A stretch of DNA of 64,000 bases. It comes from Xylanibacter muris. Its GTDB lineage: Bacteria > Bacteroidota > Bacteroidia > Bacteroidales > Bacteroidaceae. This document shows positions 40,133 through 49,618 of the stretch, in pieces. The position numbers and the translations under genes were made by a program. Below the pieces are notes generated by a model that was not told the origin of the DNA, searched no databases, and saw only the letters and a program-made list of their open reading frames with translations. Position 1 is the stretch's first letter. Each line of letters begins with the position of its first letter. The stretch covers positions 1 through 64,000 of the forward strand of contig NZ_JABKKF010000007.1 in assembly GCF_013166605.1 (NCBI RefSeq), in the 5' to 3' direction.

Positions 40133-41725
40133 ATGATGGCAAATAGAATATTGTTGCATGTCGTGGTGGTTTCTGTATTGTCTGCATCGTCGGCAAATGC
40201 AGATGAAAAGGATAACAGGCAGTCAGAACAGTTGCATTATAAGGTGGAAATGCAGGGTTCGGGCACGTTTGGTGACAATACGCCTTTGTGGTTGAATGCA
40301 AACAAATACGGATTGAGTTCTCTTGATACGGAGAACGGCTATATTAGAGCCTCGTTGGAGAAACCCGTGTCGGCCGAAACCGATAAACGTTTTGATTTTG
40401 GCGGTACGGTGGATGTCGTTGCTGCATGGAATTATACAAGCAGGATGATAGTGCAGCAGGCGTTTCTTGAAGGACGCTGGCTGAAAGGAGTGCTCACCGT
40501 GGGAAGCAAGCATTATCCGATGGAAATGAAAAACCAGGAGTTGAGTTCCGGTTCACAGACGCTTGGTATCAATGCGCGTCCTGTTCCTCAGGTACGTATG
40601 TCTTTGCCGGAATATTGGGCGTTGCCGTTTACAAACGGATGGGTAAGTTTGAAGGGGCATGTCGCTTTCGGAAAGACTACAGATGACAACTGGCAGAAGG
40701 ATTTCACCGGCAAACGTACAAAGTATACTCAGGGAGCGTATTATCATAGCAAGGCGGGATATATAAAGATAGGCAATGAATACAGGTTTCTGCCGGTGTC
40801 GCTTGAGCTCGGGCTTGAAATGGCAGCACAGTTTGGCGGCAAATCATATAATGTTGGTGCCGATGGCGAGAATTATGATGTTGTTGACAACGGCGGTGGT
40901 TTCAAGTCTTTTTGGAATGCTCTTATCCCGGGTGGATTTGAGTCAGTTGAAGGAAAGTATCAGAATATTGCGGGAAACCAGCTGGGCAGTTGGCTCATAA
41001 GATTGAATTTCGATTACGAATCGTGGTATCTCGGACTTTATGCCGACCATTTCTTTGAAGACCAGTCATCGATGTTCTTCCTTGATTATGACGGTTATGG
41101 CCAGGGCATGGAATGGAATGAGAAAAAACGCAGCCGTTATCTTATGTATTCGATGAAAGACATGATGCTCGGTGCGGAACTGAAACTGAAGAATGCGGCA
41201 TGGATAAACAATATCGTGTTTGAGTATATATATACAAAGTATCAGAGCGGTCCTATATATCATGACCATACGGAAAACATTTCCGACCATATAGGCGGCA
41301 ACGACAATTATTATAATCATTATGTGTTTACAGGCTTCCAGCATTGGGGGCAGGTGATGGGGAATCCTCTTTATCTCTCACCTTTATATAATGATGACGG
41401 CATGATAATGGTGAAGGACAACCGTTTTTGGGCTTTCCATCTTGGATTTGGCGGTGCTCCTTCTTATTATCTGAAGTATAGGGTTCTCGGTACATACCGC
41501 AAGGGTTTCGGCACTTATTCTTTGCCTTACGACAATCCTGAAGGCTCTTTCAATATGCTTGCTGAGGCTGTTTATGCCTTTCCGGAGTATACGGCTCTGG
41601 ACGGATGGAGCATCAAGGGTGCTTTCGGTGTGGATTTGGGCAATGTTTATGGCGACAACTACGGACTACAGCTGACAGTGGCAAAGGAGGGAATATTCAA
41701 TATAAAGAAGAACAGAAAGAAATGA
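40133..41725 (+). CDS. Capsule assembly Wzi-family outer membrane protein
   Basis: After a signal peptide (about 25 residues ending SSANA) the 530-residue protein is a beta-barrel with repeated aromatic strand ends, and carries Wzi-like segments such as 'GTFGDNTPLWLNANKYGLSS' and 'RYLMYSMKDMMLGAELKLKN'. By family it anchors capsular polysaccharide at the outer membrane; Bacteroidales versions are longer than E. coli Wzi. A TTG at 40130 is a less likely start. It overlaps the next gene by ATGA. Confidence 0.85.
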   Translation: MMANRILLHVVVVSVLSASSANADEKDNRQSEQLHYKVEMQGSGTFGDNTPLWLNANKYGLSSLDTENGYIRASLEKPVSAETDKRFDFGGTVDVVAAWNYTSRMIVQQAFLEGRWLKGVLTVGSKHYPMEMKNQELSSGSQTLGINARPVPQVRMSLPEYWALPFTNGWVSLKGHVAFGKTTDDNWQKDFTGKRTKYTQGAYYHSKAGYIKIGNEYRFLPVSLELGLEMAAQFGGKSYNVGADGENYDVVDNGGGFKSFWNALIPGGFESVEGKYQNIAGNQLGSWLIRLNFDYESWYLGLYADHFFEDQSSMFFLDYDGYGQGMEWNEKKRSRYLMYSMKDMMLGAELKLKNAAWINNIVFEYIYTKYQSGPIYHDHTENISDHIGGNDNYYNHYVFTGFQHWGQVMGNPLYLSPLYNDDGMIMVKDNRFWAFHLGFGGAPSYYLKYRVLGTYRKGFGTYSLPYDNPEGSFNMLAEAVYAFPEYTALDGWSIKGAFGVDLGNVYGDNYGLQLTVAKEGIFNIKKNRKK

Positions 41726-42153
41726 AACGCTTATTTTATTCGTTGATGGCGGCTGTCCTGCTTGTATCGTGTGAGATACAGACATCGTCAAACGGCAATC
41801 TGGACGGCTTTTGGCAGTTGCGTTCTTTGGACACTCTTGCTACGGGCTGTTCTACTGACATGCGTGGCTCAGGTATTTATTGGGCAGTACAGAAAAGACT
41901 GTTGGAAGTTCAGGATAAGAAAGGTATGAATGCCTGTGTCTTTTTCCGGTTCAGTCATACGGGTGATTCTCTGCTGCTATATGAGCCGTATATTGACGAC
42001 AGAATGTCGTCGGATACAAAGGTCGAGGATGTGGAACTGCTTCGCCCGTTTGGAGTCAACAGCCTTGATGAGGGTTTCCATGTAGAAATGTTGGACGGCG
42101 GCAGTATGGTACTGCGTTCTGATAAAGTAAGGCTTTGGTTCAGAAAATACTGA
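41722..42153 (+). CDS. Lipocalin-like lipoprotein, DUF4847 type
   Basis: The start at 41722 gives a lipoprotein signal (MKRLFYSLMAAVLLVSCEIQ, lipobox LVSC). The frame is open further upstream only as an overlap with the Wzi gene. The 143-residue body shows NLDGFWQLRSLDTLA, the start strand of lipocalin-like domains, and a WFRKY end. It is coupled to the Wzi gene by a four-base overlap, so may work with it at the outer membrane. Exact function unknown. Confidence 0.75.
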   Translation: MKRLFYSLMAAVLLVSCEIQTSSNGNLDGFWQLRSLDTLATGCSTDMRGSGIYWAVQKRLLEVQDKKGMNACVFFRFSHTGDSLLLYEPYIDDRMSSDTKVEDVELLRPFGVNSLDEGFHVEMLDGGSMVLRSDKVRLWFRKY

Positions 42154-42160
42154 TTACGCT

Positions 42161-42216
42161 ACACGGTGGCGGGAAATACAAATTGTTCTTTCTTCCCGCC
42201 GTGTGGTTTATATTTT
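42161..42216 (+). terminator. Hairpin between convergent Wzi/lipoprotein and sugar transferase genes
   Basis: ACACGG and CGGGAA on the left (42161 on, with a 3-base bulge) pair with TTCCCGCCGTGT (42193-42204), followed by a T-rich stretch. It can serve both strands. Confidence 0.7.
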
Positions 42217-42789
42217 CTTTCCTAACATAACGCCAAGGATAGTATACGTTATTATCTTGGCATCTAAGAAAAGTGTGCGGTGGTGAAGATAGTCAAGATC
42301 CATGTCAAGCCGTTTTATCATTTTTTCCATCGTGCTTGTATATCCGTTGTACAATGTGGCCATTGATGTAATACCGGGGCGTATGGCATACAACTCCGCG
42401 TAGTCGGGACGGTGTTCCATGATTTTGTTTATGAAATATTGGCGTTCCGGGCGATGACCGACGAATGACATGTCGCCGATAAGTACGTTCCATAGCTGTG
42501 GAAGTTCGTCAAGGTGATGTTCACGAAGAAACTTTCCTGTTTTTGTAAGTCTGCCGTCATTTATTTCTGCCAGTTGGGGGATTCCGTCAAGTTCGTTGTT
42601 GACAATCATTGTTCGGAATTTGAAAATATAGAAAGGGCGTCCTCCGAGCCCGACTCTTTCCTGTTTGAAGATGGCCGGTCCTTTGGTCGTGAGTTTCAGG
42701 CATATATATATGATAATGAGAAAGGGCGACAAAACGACAAGTCCTGTCACGGAAAATATAATGTCCAGTATTCTTTTTATTCTATCCAT
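42208..42789 (-). CDS. Undecaprenyl-phosphate sugar phosphotransferase (bacterial sugar transferase)
   Basis: The 193-residue protein has the single N-terminal membrane segment and conserved core of WcaJ/WbaP catalytic domains: 'FKQERVGLGGRPFYIFKFRT', LREHHLDELPQLWNVLIGDMS, FVGHRPER, IRPGIT. It links a sugar-1-phosphate to undecaprenyl phosphate, starting a repeat unit of capsule or exopolysaccharide. It lies 14 bases after the WecA-like gene. Confidence 0.95.
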   Translation of the reverse strand: MDRIKRILDIIFSVTGLVVLSPFLIIIYICLKLTTKGPAIFKQERVGLGGRPFYIFKFRTMIVNNELDGIPQLAEINDGRLTKTGKFLREHHLDELPQLWNVLIGDMSFVGHRPERQYFINKIMEHRPDYAELYAIRPGITSMATLYNGYTSTMEKMIKRLDMDLDYLHHRTLFLDAKIITYTILGVMLGKKI

Positions 42790-42803
42790 TGAGTGTTTGT
42801 CCT

Positions 42804-43937
42804 TTACTGTTCTGTCATCGTTTCAGCCTCGATAAGAAATTCTTTTTTGCCGTTCTTTCTTATGAAGTGGTTTATAACAGTCTGGAACAGCATCCAGACT
42901 ATTATATCTGTTATGACAATATAGTTGAAGTTTATAAACTTTGAGAGGCAAATATTAAGCATGATGAATATGATCTCCATACCGAGAATACTTCTCAAGG
43001 CTCCGTGTTGTGTAAGTCCCGCACGCATCATCTTGTGGTGTATGTGGTTCTTGTCGGCATCGAATATAGGCTTTCTGTGCCTGCTTCTGACAATTATTAC
43101 CCGGCATACGTCAAACACCGGTACTATGAGTAATGTACATGCCATTATCAGCCTGTCGTTTTTGACCGGCATGACGACAGTGTTCATCATGGAATACTTG
43201 ATGAGCATTACTCCAAGAATGAACCCGATGGTGAGGCTTCCTGAGTCGCCCATGAATATTTTTGTTCCCTTATCGGATTTTCCGAATATATTAAAATACA
43301 TGAAAGCAAGGATCACTCCCATCAGTCCGGCTATGAGTACACAATAGACGAACATTCCCTCAAGGGCAAAGAAAACGAGAAATCCTCCGAGAGAAATAAA
43401 TGACAATCCGGCCGACAGTCCGTCTATACCGTCGATGAGGTTCATGGCATTTACAATGAATACTATTACAAATACGGTCAGCGGTGCCCCGATCCAATAT
43501 GGTATGGTATATATTCCTAACAGCCCGTAAAGATTGTTTATGTAAAGGTTTGCGGCCGGAAGTATGGATGCGGATATTATCTGTACAATGAATTTTGTCT
43601 TTGCTCCAAGTCCCACAAGGTCGTCTATCAGTCCTACGCTGTAAATCATCAGAAGACTGATAATGAAATATGCGGCCCATAGATTAAGCTGAATCTTGTT
43701 TCCCACGGATGATGTGGCATTGAATACTATAAGGGCCAGTATTGCCGCAAACAGCATGTTGGGTGCAAAGCATATTCCTCCTAATCGTGGTATGCCGCGT
43801 TTATGTACTTTTCTGGCATTTGGCAAATCATACAGATTGTTAGCCCTACAAAATCGGATAATCAGCGGTATGAGGATAAAGCCGCAGGCCATGCTGACAA
43901 CAAATGATACCAATATATATAATAGATATAGAGTCAT
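42804..43937 (-). CDS. MraY/WecA-family polyprenyl-phosphate glycosylphosphotransferase
   Basis: The 377-residue protein has about ten membrane helices and landmarks of the family: 'HKRGIPRLGGICFAPNMLFA', NAMNLIDGIDGLSAG, KIFMGDSGSLTIGFILG, KNHIHHKMMRAGLTQHGALR. The HHK-type His motif favours WecA-like GlcNAc/MurNAc-type transferases of surface glycans over MraY itself. It is the upstream member of a pair with a second initiating sugar transferase, an uncommon but known combination. Confidence 0.93.
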   Translation of the reverse strand: MTLYLLYILVSFVVSMACGFILIPLIIRFCRANNLYDLPNARKVHKRGIPRLGGICFAPNMLFAAILALIVFNATSSVGNKIQLNLWAAYFIISLLMIYSVGLIDDLVGLGAKTKFIVQIISASILPAANLYINNLYGLLGIYTIPYWIGAPLTVFVIVFIVNAMNLIDGIDGLSAGLSFISLGGFLVFFALEGMFVYCVLIAGLMGVILAFMYFNIFGKSDKGTKIFMGDSGSLTIGFILGVMLIKYSMMNTVVMPVKNDRLIMACTLLIVPVFDVCRVIIVRSRHRKPIFDADKNHIHHKMMRAGLTQHGALRSILGMEIIFIMLNICLSKFINFNYIVITDIIVWMLFQTVINHFIRKNGKKEFLIEAETMTEQ

Positions 43938-44231
43938 TTCTGTATGTTTGTTTTCTCGTATTTTTATTATATAACTGAATCATCCGTTAAATATTGCATC
44001 AATGCGGATAAAAGTAATGAAGAGATTGGAATCCACATCGGTTTTATGGTGATGAATGCGTGTGTCTTGTGCGTCTGATTGTGATAAAAATAAAACATAT
44101 TGTTTTGAAATTGTGGAATAAATCCCCAATTTGTATATTAATCGCAATTGTTCTTGTCAGATTGTTGCCTTTTGGCTTACTTTGCACATGTATTCAGAAA
44201 ACAAGTTTCTAATTTTAAATTATCAACAGTT
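43938..44231. other. Divergent intergenic region upstream of the OmpA gene
   Basis: No gene seen. TTACTTTG around 44183-44190 is a one-mismatch version of TAnnTTTG, with TTGTTG further upstream, and is the best promoter candidate for the OmpA gene. Confidence 0.45.
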
Positions 44232-45383
44232 ATGAAAAAATTATTTATGATGCTCGCTGTCGCAGCTTTGTCGGCGGAAACAGCAAATGCCCAGAGTATT
44301 AAGGAGAGCAAATTAACAGACAATTGGTATGTAGGTGTGAATGGTGGTGCAAATGTAAAGACTACACATACATCATTGTTTAGGAACATTAATCCATCGG
44401 CAGGTCTTCGTATAGGCCGGAACATTACTCCCGTTTTCGGATTCGCTTTTGAGGGTGAGGTTTACTTTGACAATAAAGGAAGCAATATGCGTCCGCTCGG
44501 AACTTTTGTGAAAGGACTTAACACATCTGTGTTGGGAACGACAAATTTCACAAACCTGTTTGGCGGTTATAACGGTCAGCCGAGAGTTTTTGAGCTGATT
44601 GGTGTTTACGGTCTTGGTTGGGGACATGTGTTCAGCAATAGCGGTGCAAATGTCGACACCCGTAATATAGCGACATCAAAGCTTGGTCTTGACTTTGCAT
44701 TCAATCTTGGAGCCAAGCGTGCATGGCAGTTGTATGTGGAGCCTAATATCACCTACGGTCTTGGTCCTCACGGAGATGAAATCAAGATGAATTCAAATAA
44801 TTCCGCGCTTGGTGTGCTCGTTGGTGTCAACTATAAGTTCGGCAACAGCAACGGTACTCATAATTTCCAGAATGCCGTCGAGAGAGACCAATATGAGATT
44901 GACGCATTGAACGACAGGATCAATGAACTTCGTGTTCTTAACACAGAGAAAGACAACGCGCTCAGTGGAAACGCAGAAGAGATTGCACGTCTTGAAAAGC
45001 AGCTTGCAGAAGCAAAGAAGTACAAGCCGGCACCTGTAATAGTTAATAAGGAACATAACATCCTCCAGCCTACCGTTATCTTCAGACAGGGAAAGAGTGT
45101 TATTGATGCGGCACAGTATGCAAGTATATCAATGATTGCCCAGTATATGAAGAAACATAAGGACCACAAGATTTTAGTAAAGGGTTATGCTTCTCCGGAA
45201 GGCAGTTACGAGATAAACGAGAAACTTTCCAAGGCACGTGCGGAAGCTGTTAAGAAAGCTCTTGTCACACGTTACAAGATTTCTTCAGACCGTATCACTG
45301 CAGAAGGAATGGGAGCTACAGACAAACTGTTCGAGGAGGTTGACTTCAACCGTGTAGTGACATTCATAGATATAACTAAATAA
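44232..45383 (+). CDS. OmpA-family outer membrane protein
   Basis: The start at 44232 gives a signal peptide (MKKLFMMLAVAALSAETANA, then QS); the frame open from 44148 would bury it. Residues 25-215 form an eight-strand-type barrel. A coiled-coil linker follows ('RDQYEIDALNDRINELRVLN'). The C-terminal OmpA domain (about 285-383) has 'HKILVKGYASPEGSYEINEK' and LSKARAEAVKKAL, with Asp replaced by the SPEG/Arg pair typical of Bacteroidales. It links the outer membrane to peptidoglycan. Strong terminator follows. Confidence 0.92.
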   Translation: MKKLFMMLAVAALSAETANAQSIKESKLTDNWYVGVNGGANVKTTHTSLFRNINPSAGLRIGRNITPVFGFAFEGEVYFDNKGSNMRPLGTFVKGLNTSVLGTTNFTNLFGGYNGQPRVFELIGVYGLGWGHVFSNSGANVDTRNIATSKLGLDFAFNLGAKRAWQLYVEPNITYGLGPHGDEIKMNSNNSALGVLVGVNYKFGNSNGTHNFQNAVERDQYEIDALNDRINELRVLNTEKDNALSGNAEEIARLEKQLAEAKKYKPAPVIVNKEHNILQPTVIFRQGKSVIDAAQYASISMIAQYMKKHKDHKILVKGYASPEGSYEINEKLSKARAEAVKKALVTRYKISSDRITAEGMGATDKLFEEVDFNRVVTFIDITK

Positions 45384-45413
45384 AGTAAGCCGCGTTTAGT
45401 CGCATTTTGATAA

Positions 45414-45460
45414 ACGGACTGTGCGTCATCCTTGTAGGGAAGGGCACAGTCCGTTTTTTT
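45414..45460 (+). terminator. Intrinsic terminator of the OmpA gene
   Basis: ACGGACTGTGC (45414-45424) and GCACAGTCCGT (45444-45454) pair perfectly and are followed by a T run. Confidence 0.9.
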
Positions 45461-45546
45461 ATTTCTGTTTATAGAATCAGGAATAATGATATGATTTTAT
45501 AAGATAAGTCAAAAACCGGTATATCCGTTAAAAGTAGCGGGCGTGT

Positions 45547-46341
45547 TTATTTTAATCCGTCGATATCTCTTTTTACATTGTTTCTTATCTTATCAAGATA
45601 ACCTTTCATTCTTTTGGAGTCTTTGCTGTCTATAATGTCGAGCAATTCTTTCAGTTCGGTACGTATTTGCGCCACTTGTCCGTTTGTGTATGGATTGAAC
45701 AGTATTTCCTGCAGCAGATATTCATCCTCGCTCAATACCCCCTTTGCAATTCTAAGATGACGTTTGAATGTGGTGCCCGGAGCGTCCTGATGCTTCATTA
45801 CTGCGGCAAATACGAATGTACTGACAAAAGGAATGCTAAGAGAGTAGGCCACTGTGCGGTCGTGCTCATCGAAAGAATACTCATAAATGTTCAGGTCCAG
45901 CCGGCTGTAAAGGTCCTTGAAGAATATGCGTCCCATATAGTTGCCCTTGTTTATTATTATGGCGTTCTCCTCGCTGAGTTGGTTCAGGTTTGCAAAGGTC
46001 GGTCCGAACATGGGGTGTGTGCTTACGTATGGGTGGCCGCTTTGCTCATAGAACTCCTTAAGTCCGGTTTTTACGGATGCGATGTCGCTTATGATACATT
46101 CATCGGGTATATATGGCAATATTTCCTTGAATGCGGATATTGTATATTTCACCGTTACGGCATTGATTACCAGTTCCGGTTTGAAGGCCTTGATGTCGTC
46201 AACCGATGCAAATCTTTGGCAGTTGTATGTGAACCGCATGCGTTTCGGGTCTTTTTCGTATACGGCCGTTTCATGGTCGAAACTTAGCAAGTCGAGGAAG
46301 AAACTTCCCATCTTGCCTGCTCCCATAACTAATATTCTCAT
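45547..46341 (-). CDS. tyrA: Prephenate dehydrogenase
   Basis: The 264-residue protein has an NAD-binding start (MRILVMGAGKMGSFFLDLLS) and the family segments ISDIASVKTGLKEFY, 'HPYVSTHPMFGPTFANLNQL' and SFDEHDRTVAYSLSIP. The His in STHPMFGP and the active-site region fit TyrA dehydrogenases. It oxidatively decarboxylates prephenate to 4-hydroxyphenylpyruvate for tyrosine. It is the last gene of the aromatic operon, 13 bases after the synthase/mutase gene. No ACT domain is attached, so feedback must act elsewhere. Confidence 0.93.
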   Translation of the reverse strand: MRILVMGAGKMGSFFLDLLSFDHETAVYEKDPKRMRFTYNCQRFASVDDIKAFKPELVINAVTVKYTISAFKEILPYIPDECIISDIASVKTGLKEFYEQSGHPYVSTHPMFGPTFANLNQLSEENAIIINKGNYMGRIFFKDLYSRLDLNIYEYSFDEHDRTVAYSLSIPFVSTFVFAAVMKHQDAPGTTFKRHLRIAKGVLSEDEYLLQEILFNPYTNGQVAQIRTELKELLDIIDSKDSKRMKGYLDKIRNNVKRDIDGLK

Positions 46342-46354
46342 GTAAGGAATGCGT

Positions 46355-47419
46355 TTATTTGTTTATAATCTCCATTTGTTGTCTTACAGACTCTTCGTGA
46401 ATGCCTTCAAATACTTTCACAATAAAGTCGGCGTCCATTCCGCATAATACGCCTTGCGCTCCGCGCTTTTCCATAATCTCTTTGTAGCGTGCTGTCTGCA
46501 GTACAGTCAGGTTGTGCTCTTTTTTATACTGTCCTATCTCGCGGCATACACGCATACGCTTTGCCAATATCTCCATTATCTGGTTGTCAAGCTCGTCGAT
46601 CTGCCGCCGCAAGAGAGTTATCCCTTCAGTTGTGTGGGTTTCGCTTCTTACGACAATAAGTGAAAGGATATAGTCGAGCACATCCGGTGTCACCTGTTGT
46701 TTGGCATCGCTCCATGCCTTGTCCGGGTCGTTGTGGCTTTCCACTATCAGACCGTCGAATCCGAGATCCATAGCCTGTTGGCATAAAGGGGCGATAAGTT
46801 CGCGTCTTCCGCCTATATGGCTTGGATCGCATATTATCGGCAGGTCCGGGATTCTTCTGTGAAGTTCGATAGGTATCTGCCACATAGGCAGGTTGCGGTA
46901 AATCTTCTTGTCATAGCTTGAGAATCCGCGGTGTATGGCACCAAGTTTCTTTACTCCGGCCTGGTTTATCCTTTCCATGGCTCCTATCCACAGCTCGAGG
47001 TCCGGATTCACAGGGTTTTTGACAAGCACAGGAATGTCAATGCCTTTCATAGCATCGGCCAGTGCCTGCATGGCGAACGGGTTGGCGGTGGTACGTGCTC
47101 CGACCCAGAGAATGTCCATTCCGTATTTCATTGCCAGTTCCACATGCTCAGGAGTGGCCACCTCGGTGGATATGAGCATGCCTGTTTCCTCCTTCACTTT
47201 TTTCATCCATGGCAGTGCGGTCTCGCCGTTGCCTTCGAATCCTCCCGGCTTTGTACGTGGTTTCCATACACCCGCACGAAATATATGGCATCCTTTTTGA
47301 GCCAGTTGTCTGGCTGTTTCCATCACCTGCTTTTCCGATTCGGCAGAACATGGGCCTGCTATTACAAACGGCCGTTTGTTGTCACTTGGCAATATAAGCG
47401 GTTCTAATATCAATTCCAT
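46355..47419 (-). CDS. Bifunctional DAHP synthase / chorismate mutase
   Basis: Residues about 1-255 are a type I-beta DAHP synthase: FVIAGPCSAESEKQVMETA, 'WKPRTKPGGFEGNGETALPW', 'KNPVNPDLELWIGAMERINQ', and CDPSHIGGRRELIAPL. Residues 265-354 form an AroQ-type chorismate mutase helix bundle (LLRRQIDELDNQIMEILAKR, MRVCREIGQYKKEH). Here the mutase is C-terminal; in the Bacillus enzyme it is N-terminal. It supplies the first shikimate step and converts chorismate to prephenate, joining the two ends of the pathway within one protein. Mutase-linked feedback by prephenate is known in the group. Confidence 0.95.
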   Translation of the reverse strand: MELILEPLILPSDNKRPFVIAGPCSAESEKQVMETARQLAQKGCHIFRAGVWKPRTKPGGFEGNGETALPWMKKVKEETGMLISTEVATPEHVELAMKYGMDILWVGARTTANPFAMQALADAMKGIDIPVLVKNPVNPDLELWIGAMERINQAGVKKLGAIHRGFSSYDKKIYRNLPMWQIPIELHRRIPDLPIICDPSHIGGRRELIAPLCQQAMDLGFDGLIVESHNDPDKAWSDAKQQVTPDVLDYILSLIVVRSETHTTEGITLLRRQIDELDNQIMEILAKRMRVCREIGQYKKEHNLTVLQTARYKEIMEKRGAQGVLCGMDADFIVKVFEGIHEESVRQQMEIINK

Positions 47420-47472
47420 AATATACTGTTTTTTATTGTTTCTGAAGTGTTATATATAATAATTGATGTTTC

Positions 47473-48663
47473 TCACAATTTGTCTTTGTTCTGTGATATG
47501 CGGTGCAGTGCTTCACTGATTTTCTCTTCTTTGGCACAGAGTGATATTCTGATATATCTTTTCCCGTTAGATCCGAATATGAATCCGGGCGTTATGAATA
47601 CTCTTGCGTTGTGAAGCACATTCTCTGTAAGTTCCTCGGCATCGGCATATTTGTCGGGTATTCTTCCCCAGAGAAACATTCCTGTTTGCGCTTTGTCGTA
47701 TGTGCATCCGAGTGTGTCCATAATCTTTTCGGCATGTCGTCTTCTGTTGGCGTATGTCTCTATGTTTGCCTTGCGGTGCCATTCGTCATCGTTCCCGTAT
47801 GCTTCTGCGGCAGCGAGCTGCAATCCTCGGAACGTGCCGCTGTCGATGTTGCTTTTAATTTTGAGAATCCATTTGATGAATGTTGGGTTTGAGGCGCATA
47901 GTCCCACCCGCCATCCCGGCATGTTGTGGCTTTTGCTCATGGAGTTGAACTCAATGCAGCATTCTTTTGCCCCGGGCACTTGCAGCAGTGATATAGGTTT
48001 GTCGTTCAGAATCATCGAGTATGGATTGTCGTTTACAATAACGATATTGTGGCGGTGTGCGAAATCTGTCAGTTTTCTGTATGTTTCCGTCATGGCGTTT
48101 CCTCCGGTGGGCATATTGGGATAGTTCGTCCACATCAGTTTTACTCGGCTGAGGTCCGTCTTTTCCAGTTCGTCAAAGTCCGGTTGCCATTTGTTTTTCT
48201 CCAATAGGTTATAGTTTACAACGTTCACACCGAGTATACGGCTCAGCGAAGTATAAGTAGGATATCCAGGATTGGGTACGAGCACTTCCTCTCCCGGGTT
48301 TACAAAGGCGAGTGTTACGTGCAGTATTCCTTCCTTTGAGCCTATTAGCGGAAGTATTTCTGTTTCCGGGTCGAGTTCCACGTCATACCATCGTTTATAG
48401 AATCCGGCCATGGCGTTGCGAAGCTCCGGTGTTCCCATTGTAGGCTGATATCCGTGTGTATCCGGGCGTTGTGCCACCTCACATAGTTTCCTCACGGTGT
48501 TTTCCGATGGCGGCATGTCAGGACTTCCTATGGCCAGGCTTATAATGTCTTTGCCCATGGCATTCAGTTTCGCCACTTCCTTCAGTTTGCGGCTGAAGTA
48601 GTATTCGCTTACCATGCCGATACGCTCGGCCGGCATTATGTTTTTATTCACATTGTTTTCCAT
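47473..48663 (-). CDS. PLP-dependent class I aminotransferase of the aromatic operon
   Basis: The 396-residue fold-type I enzyme has IGSPDMPPS, 'NPGYPTYTSLSRILGVNVVN', the cofactor-binding NYPNMPTGGNA, and the Schiff-base Lys in EFNSMSKSHNMPGWRVG. The position between pheA and tyrA genes implies conversion of phenylpyruvate and hydroxyphenylpyruvate to Phe and Tyr, though the sequence also resembles LL-diaminopimelate-type aminotransferases. It overlaps pheA by 20 bases. Confidence 0.92.
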   Translation of the reverse strand: MENNVNKNIMPAERIGMVSEYYFSRKLKEVAKLNAMGKDIISLAIGSPDMPPSENTVRKLCEVAQRPDTHGYQPTMGTPELRNAMAGFYKRWYDVELDPETEILPLIGSKEGILHVTLAFVNPGEEVLVPNPGYPTYTSLSRILGVNVVNYNLLEKNKWQPDFDELEKTDLSRVKLMWTNYPNMPTGGNAMTETYRKLTDFAHRHNIVIVNDNPYSMILNDKPISLLQVPGAKECCIEFNSMSKSHNMPGWRVGLCASNPTFIKWILKIKSNIDSGTFRGLQLAAAEAYGNDDEWHRKANIETYANRRRHAEKIMDTLGCTYDKAQTGMFLWGRIPDKYADAEELTENVLHNARVFITPGFIFGSNGKRYIRISLCAKEEKISEALHRISQNKDKL

Positions 48664-49486
48664 CTTTATATTCTCCTAATATTTTCAGTTCTTTTGTAAG
48701 CGGAGTTATCGCATCGATGCTTTGTCGGTATCGTGTCAGGCTACCGTATGTCACGTCCACGTAGAACAGATATTCCCATTCGTGTCCTATTATAGGCAGC
48801 GACTGTATCTTTGTCATGTTTATCTTGTAGAACGAGAGTATGCTTAGCACTTGTGACAGCGAGCCTTCCTCATGAGGCAGTGAGAATACAAGGCTTGCCT
48901 TGTTCGATTCCTCCAGCGAGCGCATGAAGTCGGCTTTGCCTGGATTGCATGTTATGAGAAACCTTGTGAAATTGTGTTTGTTGTCCTCTATATGGTCTTC
49001 CAGTATTTTCAATCCATACATTTCCGCTGCCGCCGCACTGCATATCGCTGCCACTCCATGGCTGTTGTTTTCCGAAATGTTTCTTGCAGAGCCTGCCGTA
49101 TCATCGTCTTCCACCATTTTCAGGCTTGAATGCCTTGCCAGGAATTTCCGGCATTGCATCAGTGCCACGGGGTGGGAGTGCACTTCCGTTATTGTGTCCC
49201 ATGAATCGTCGTTCAGGCAGCAGATGCAGTGTGATATGTGCAGTTTATGCTCGCCGACCACTGTCGTACCAGAATCTCTCAGCAATTCATAGTTGTGCAG
49301 CAGGCTTCCTGCGATGGTGTTTTCTATGGCGCTTATGCCAATCACAGTGGGGTCTTTATTGATATTCTCGAATACTTCCTCAAAAGTGTCGCAACAGATC
49401 AGTTGAATCTGTTCACCCTCAAAATATTGATGTGCGGCAATGTCGTGGAAAGAGCCTGGCATGCCCTGGATCGCAATTCGTTTCAT
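48644..49486 (-). CDS. pheA: Prephenate dehydratase
   Basis: The 280-residue protein starts MKRIAIQGMPGSFHDIAAHQ, has SAIENTIAGSLLHNYELL and the catalytic Thr-Arg-Phe motif in NFTRFLIT, then an ACT domain from about 198 (KASLVFSLPHEEGSLSQVLS). It converts prephenate to phenylpyruvate; the ACT domain normally senses Phe, although the usual ESRP motif reads IQSLP here, so allostery may differ. First gene of the operon, behind an attenuator. Confidence 0.95.
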   Translation of the reverse strand: MKRIAIQGMPGSFHDIAAHQYFEGEQIQLICCDTFEEVFENINKDPTVIGISAIENTIAGSLLHNYELLRDSGTTVVGEHKLHISHCICCLNDDSWDTITEVHSHPVALMQCRKFLARHSSLKMVEDDDTAGSARNISENNSHGVAAICSAAAAEMYGLKILEDHIEDNKHNFTRFLITCNPGKADFMRSLEESNKASLVFSLPHEEGSLSQVLSILSFYKINMTKIQSLPIIGHEWEYLFYVDVTYGSLTRYRQSIDAITPLTKELKILGEYKDGKQCE

Positions 49487-49517
49487 TCTGTTCTATTCTT
49501 GTTTGGGTCTCTGTTAT

Positions 49518-49618
49518 AAAAAACAAGTCCCGCCTTATAAAATGAAGGCGGGACTTGAATGAGAAACTTTATTATGTTTATCTGTCATAAGTTGAAATCT
49601 ACACGCAACTTCCCGCTT
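49518..49618 (-). promoter_or_regulatory. Transcription attenuator of the Phe/Tyr operon
   Basis: On the minus strand CAAGTCCCGCCTT (plus 49545-49557) and AAGGCGGGACTTG (plus 49524-49536) form a 13-bp stem followed by six T: an intrinsic terminator only about 32 bases before pheA. The leader peptide's own codons contain AAGCGGGAAGTTG (plus 49606-49618), nearly the same as the terminator's 3' arm, so it can pair with the 5' arm instead. Ribosome stalling at the Phe/Tyr codons would leave this segment free and open the operon; completing the peptide would cover it and allow termination. Seen in sequence; mechanism inferred from classical attenuation. Confidence 0.88.
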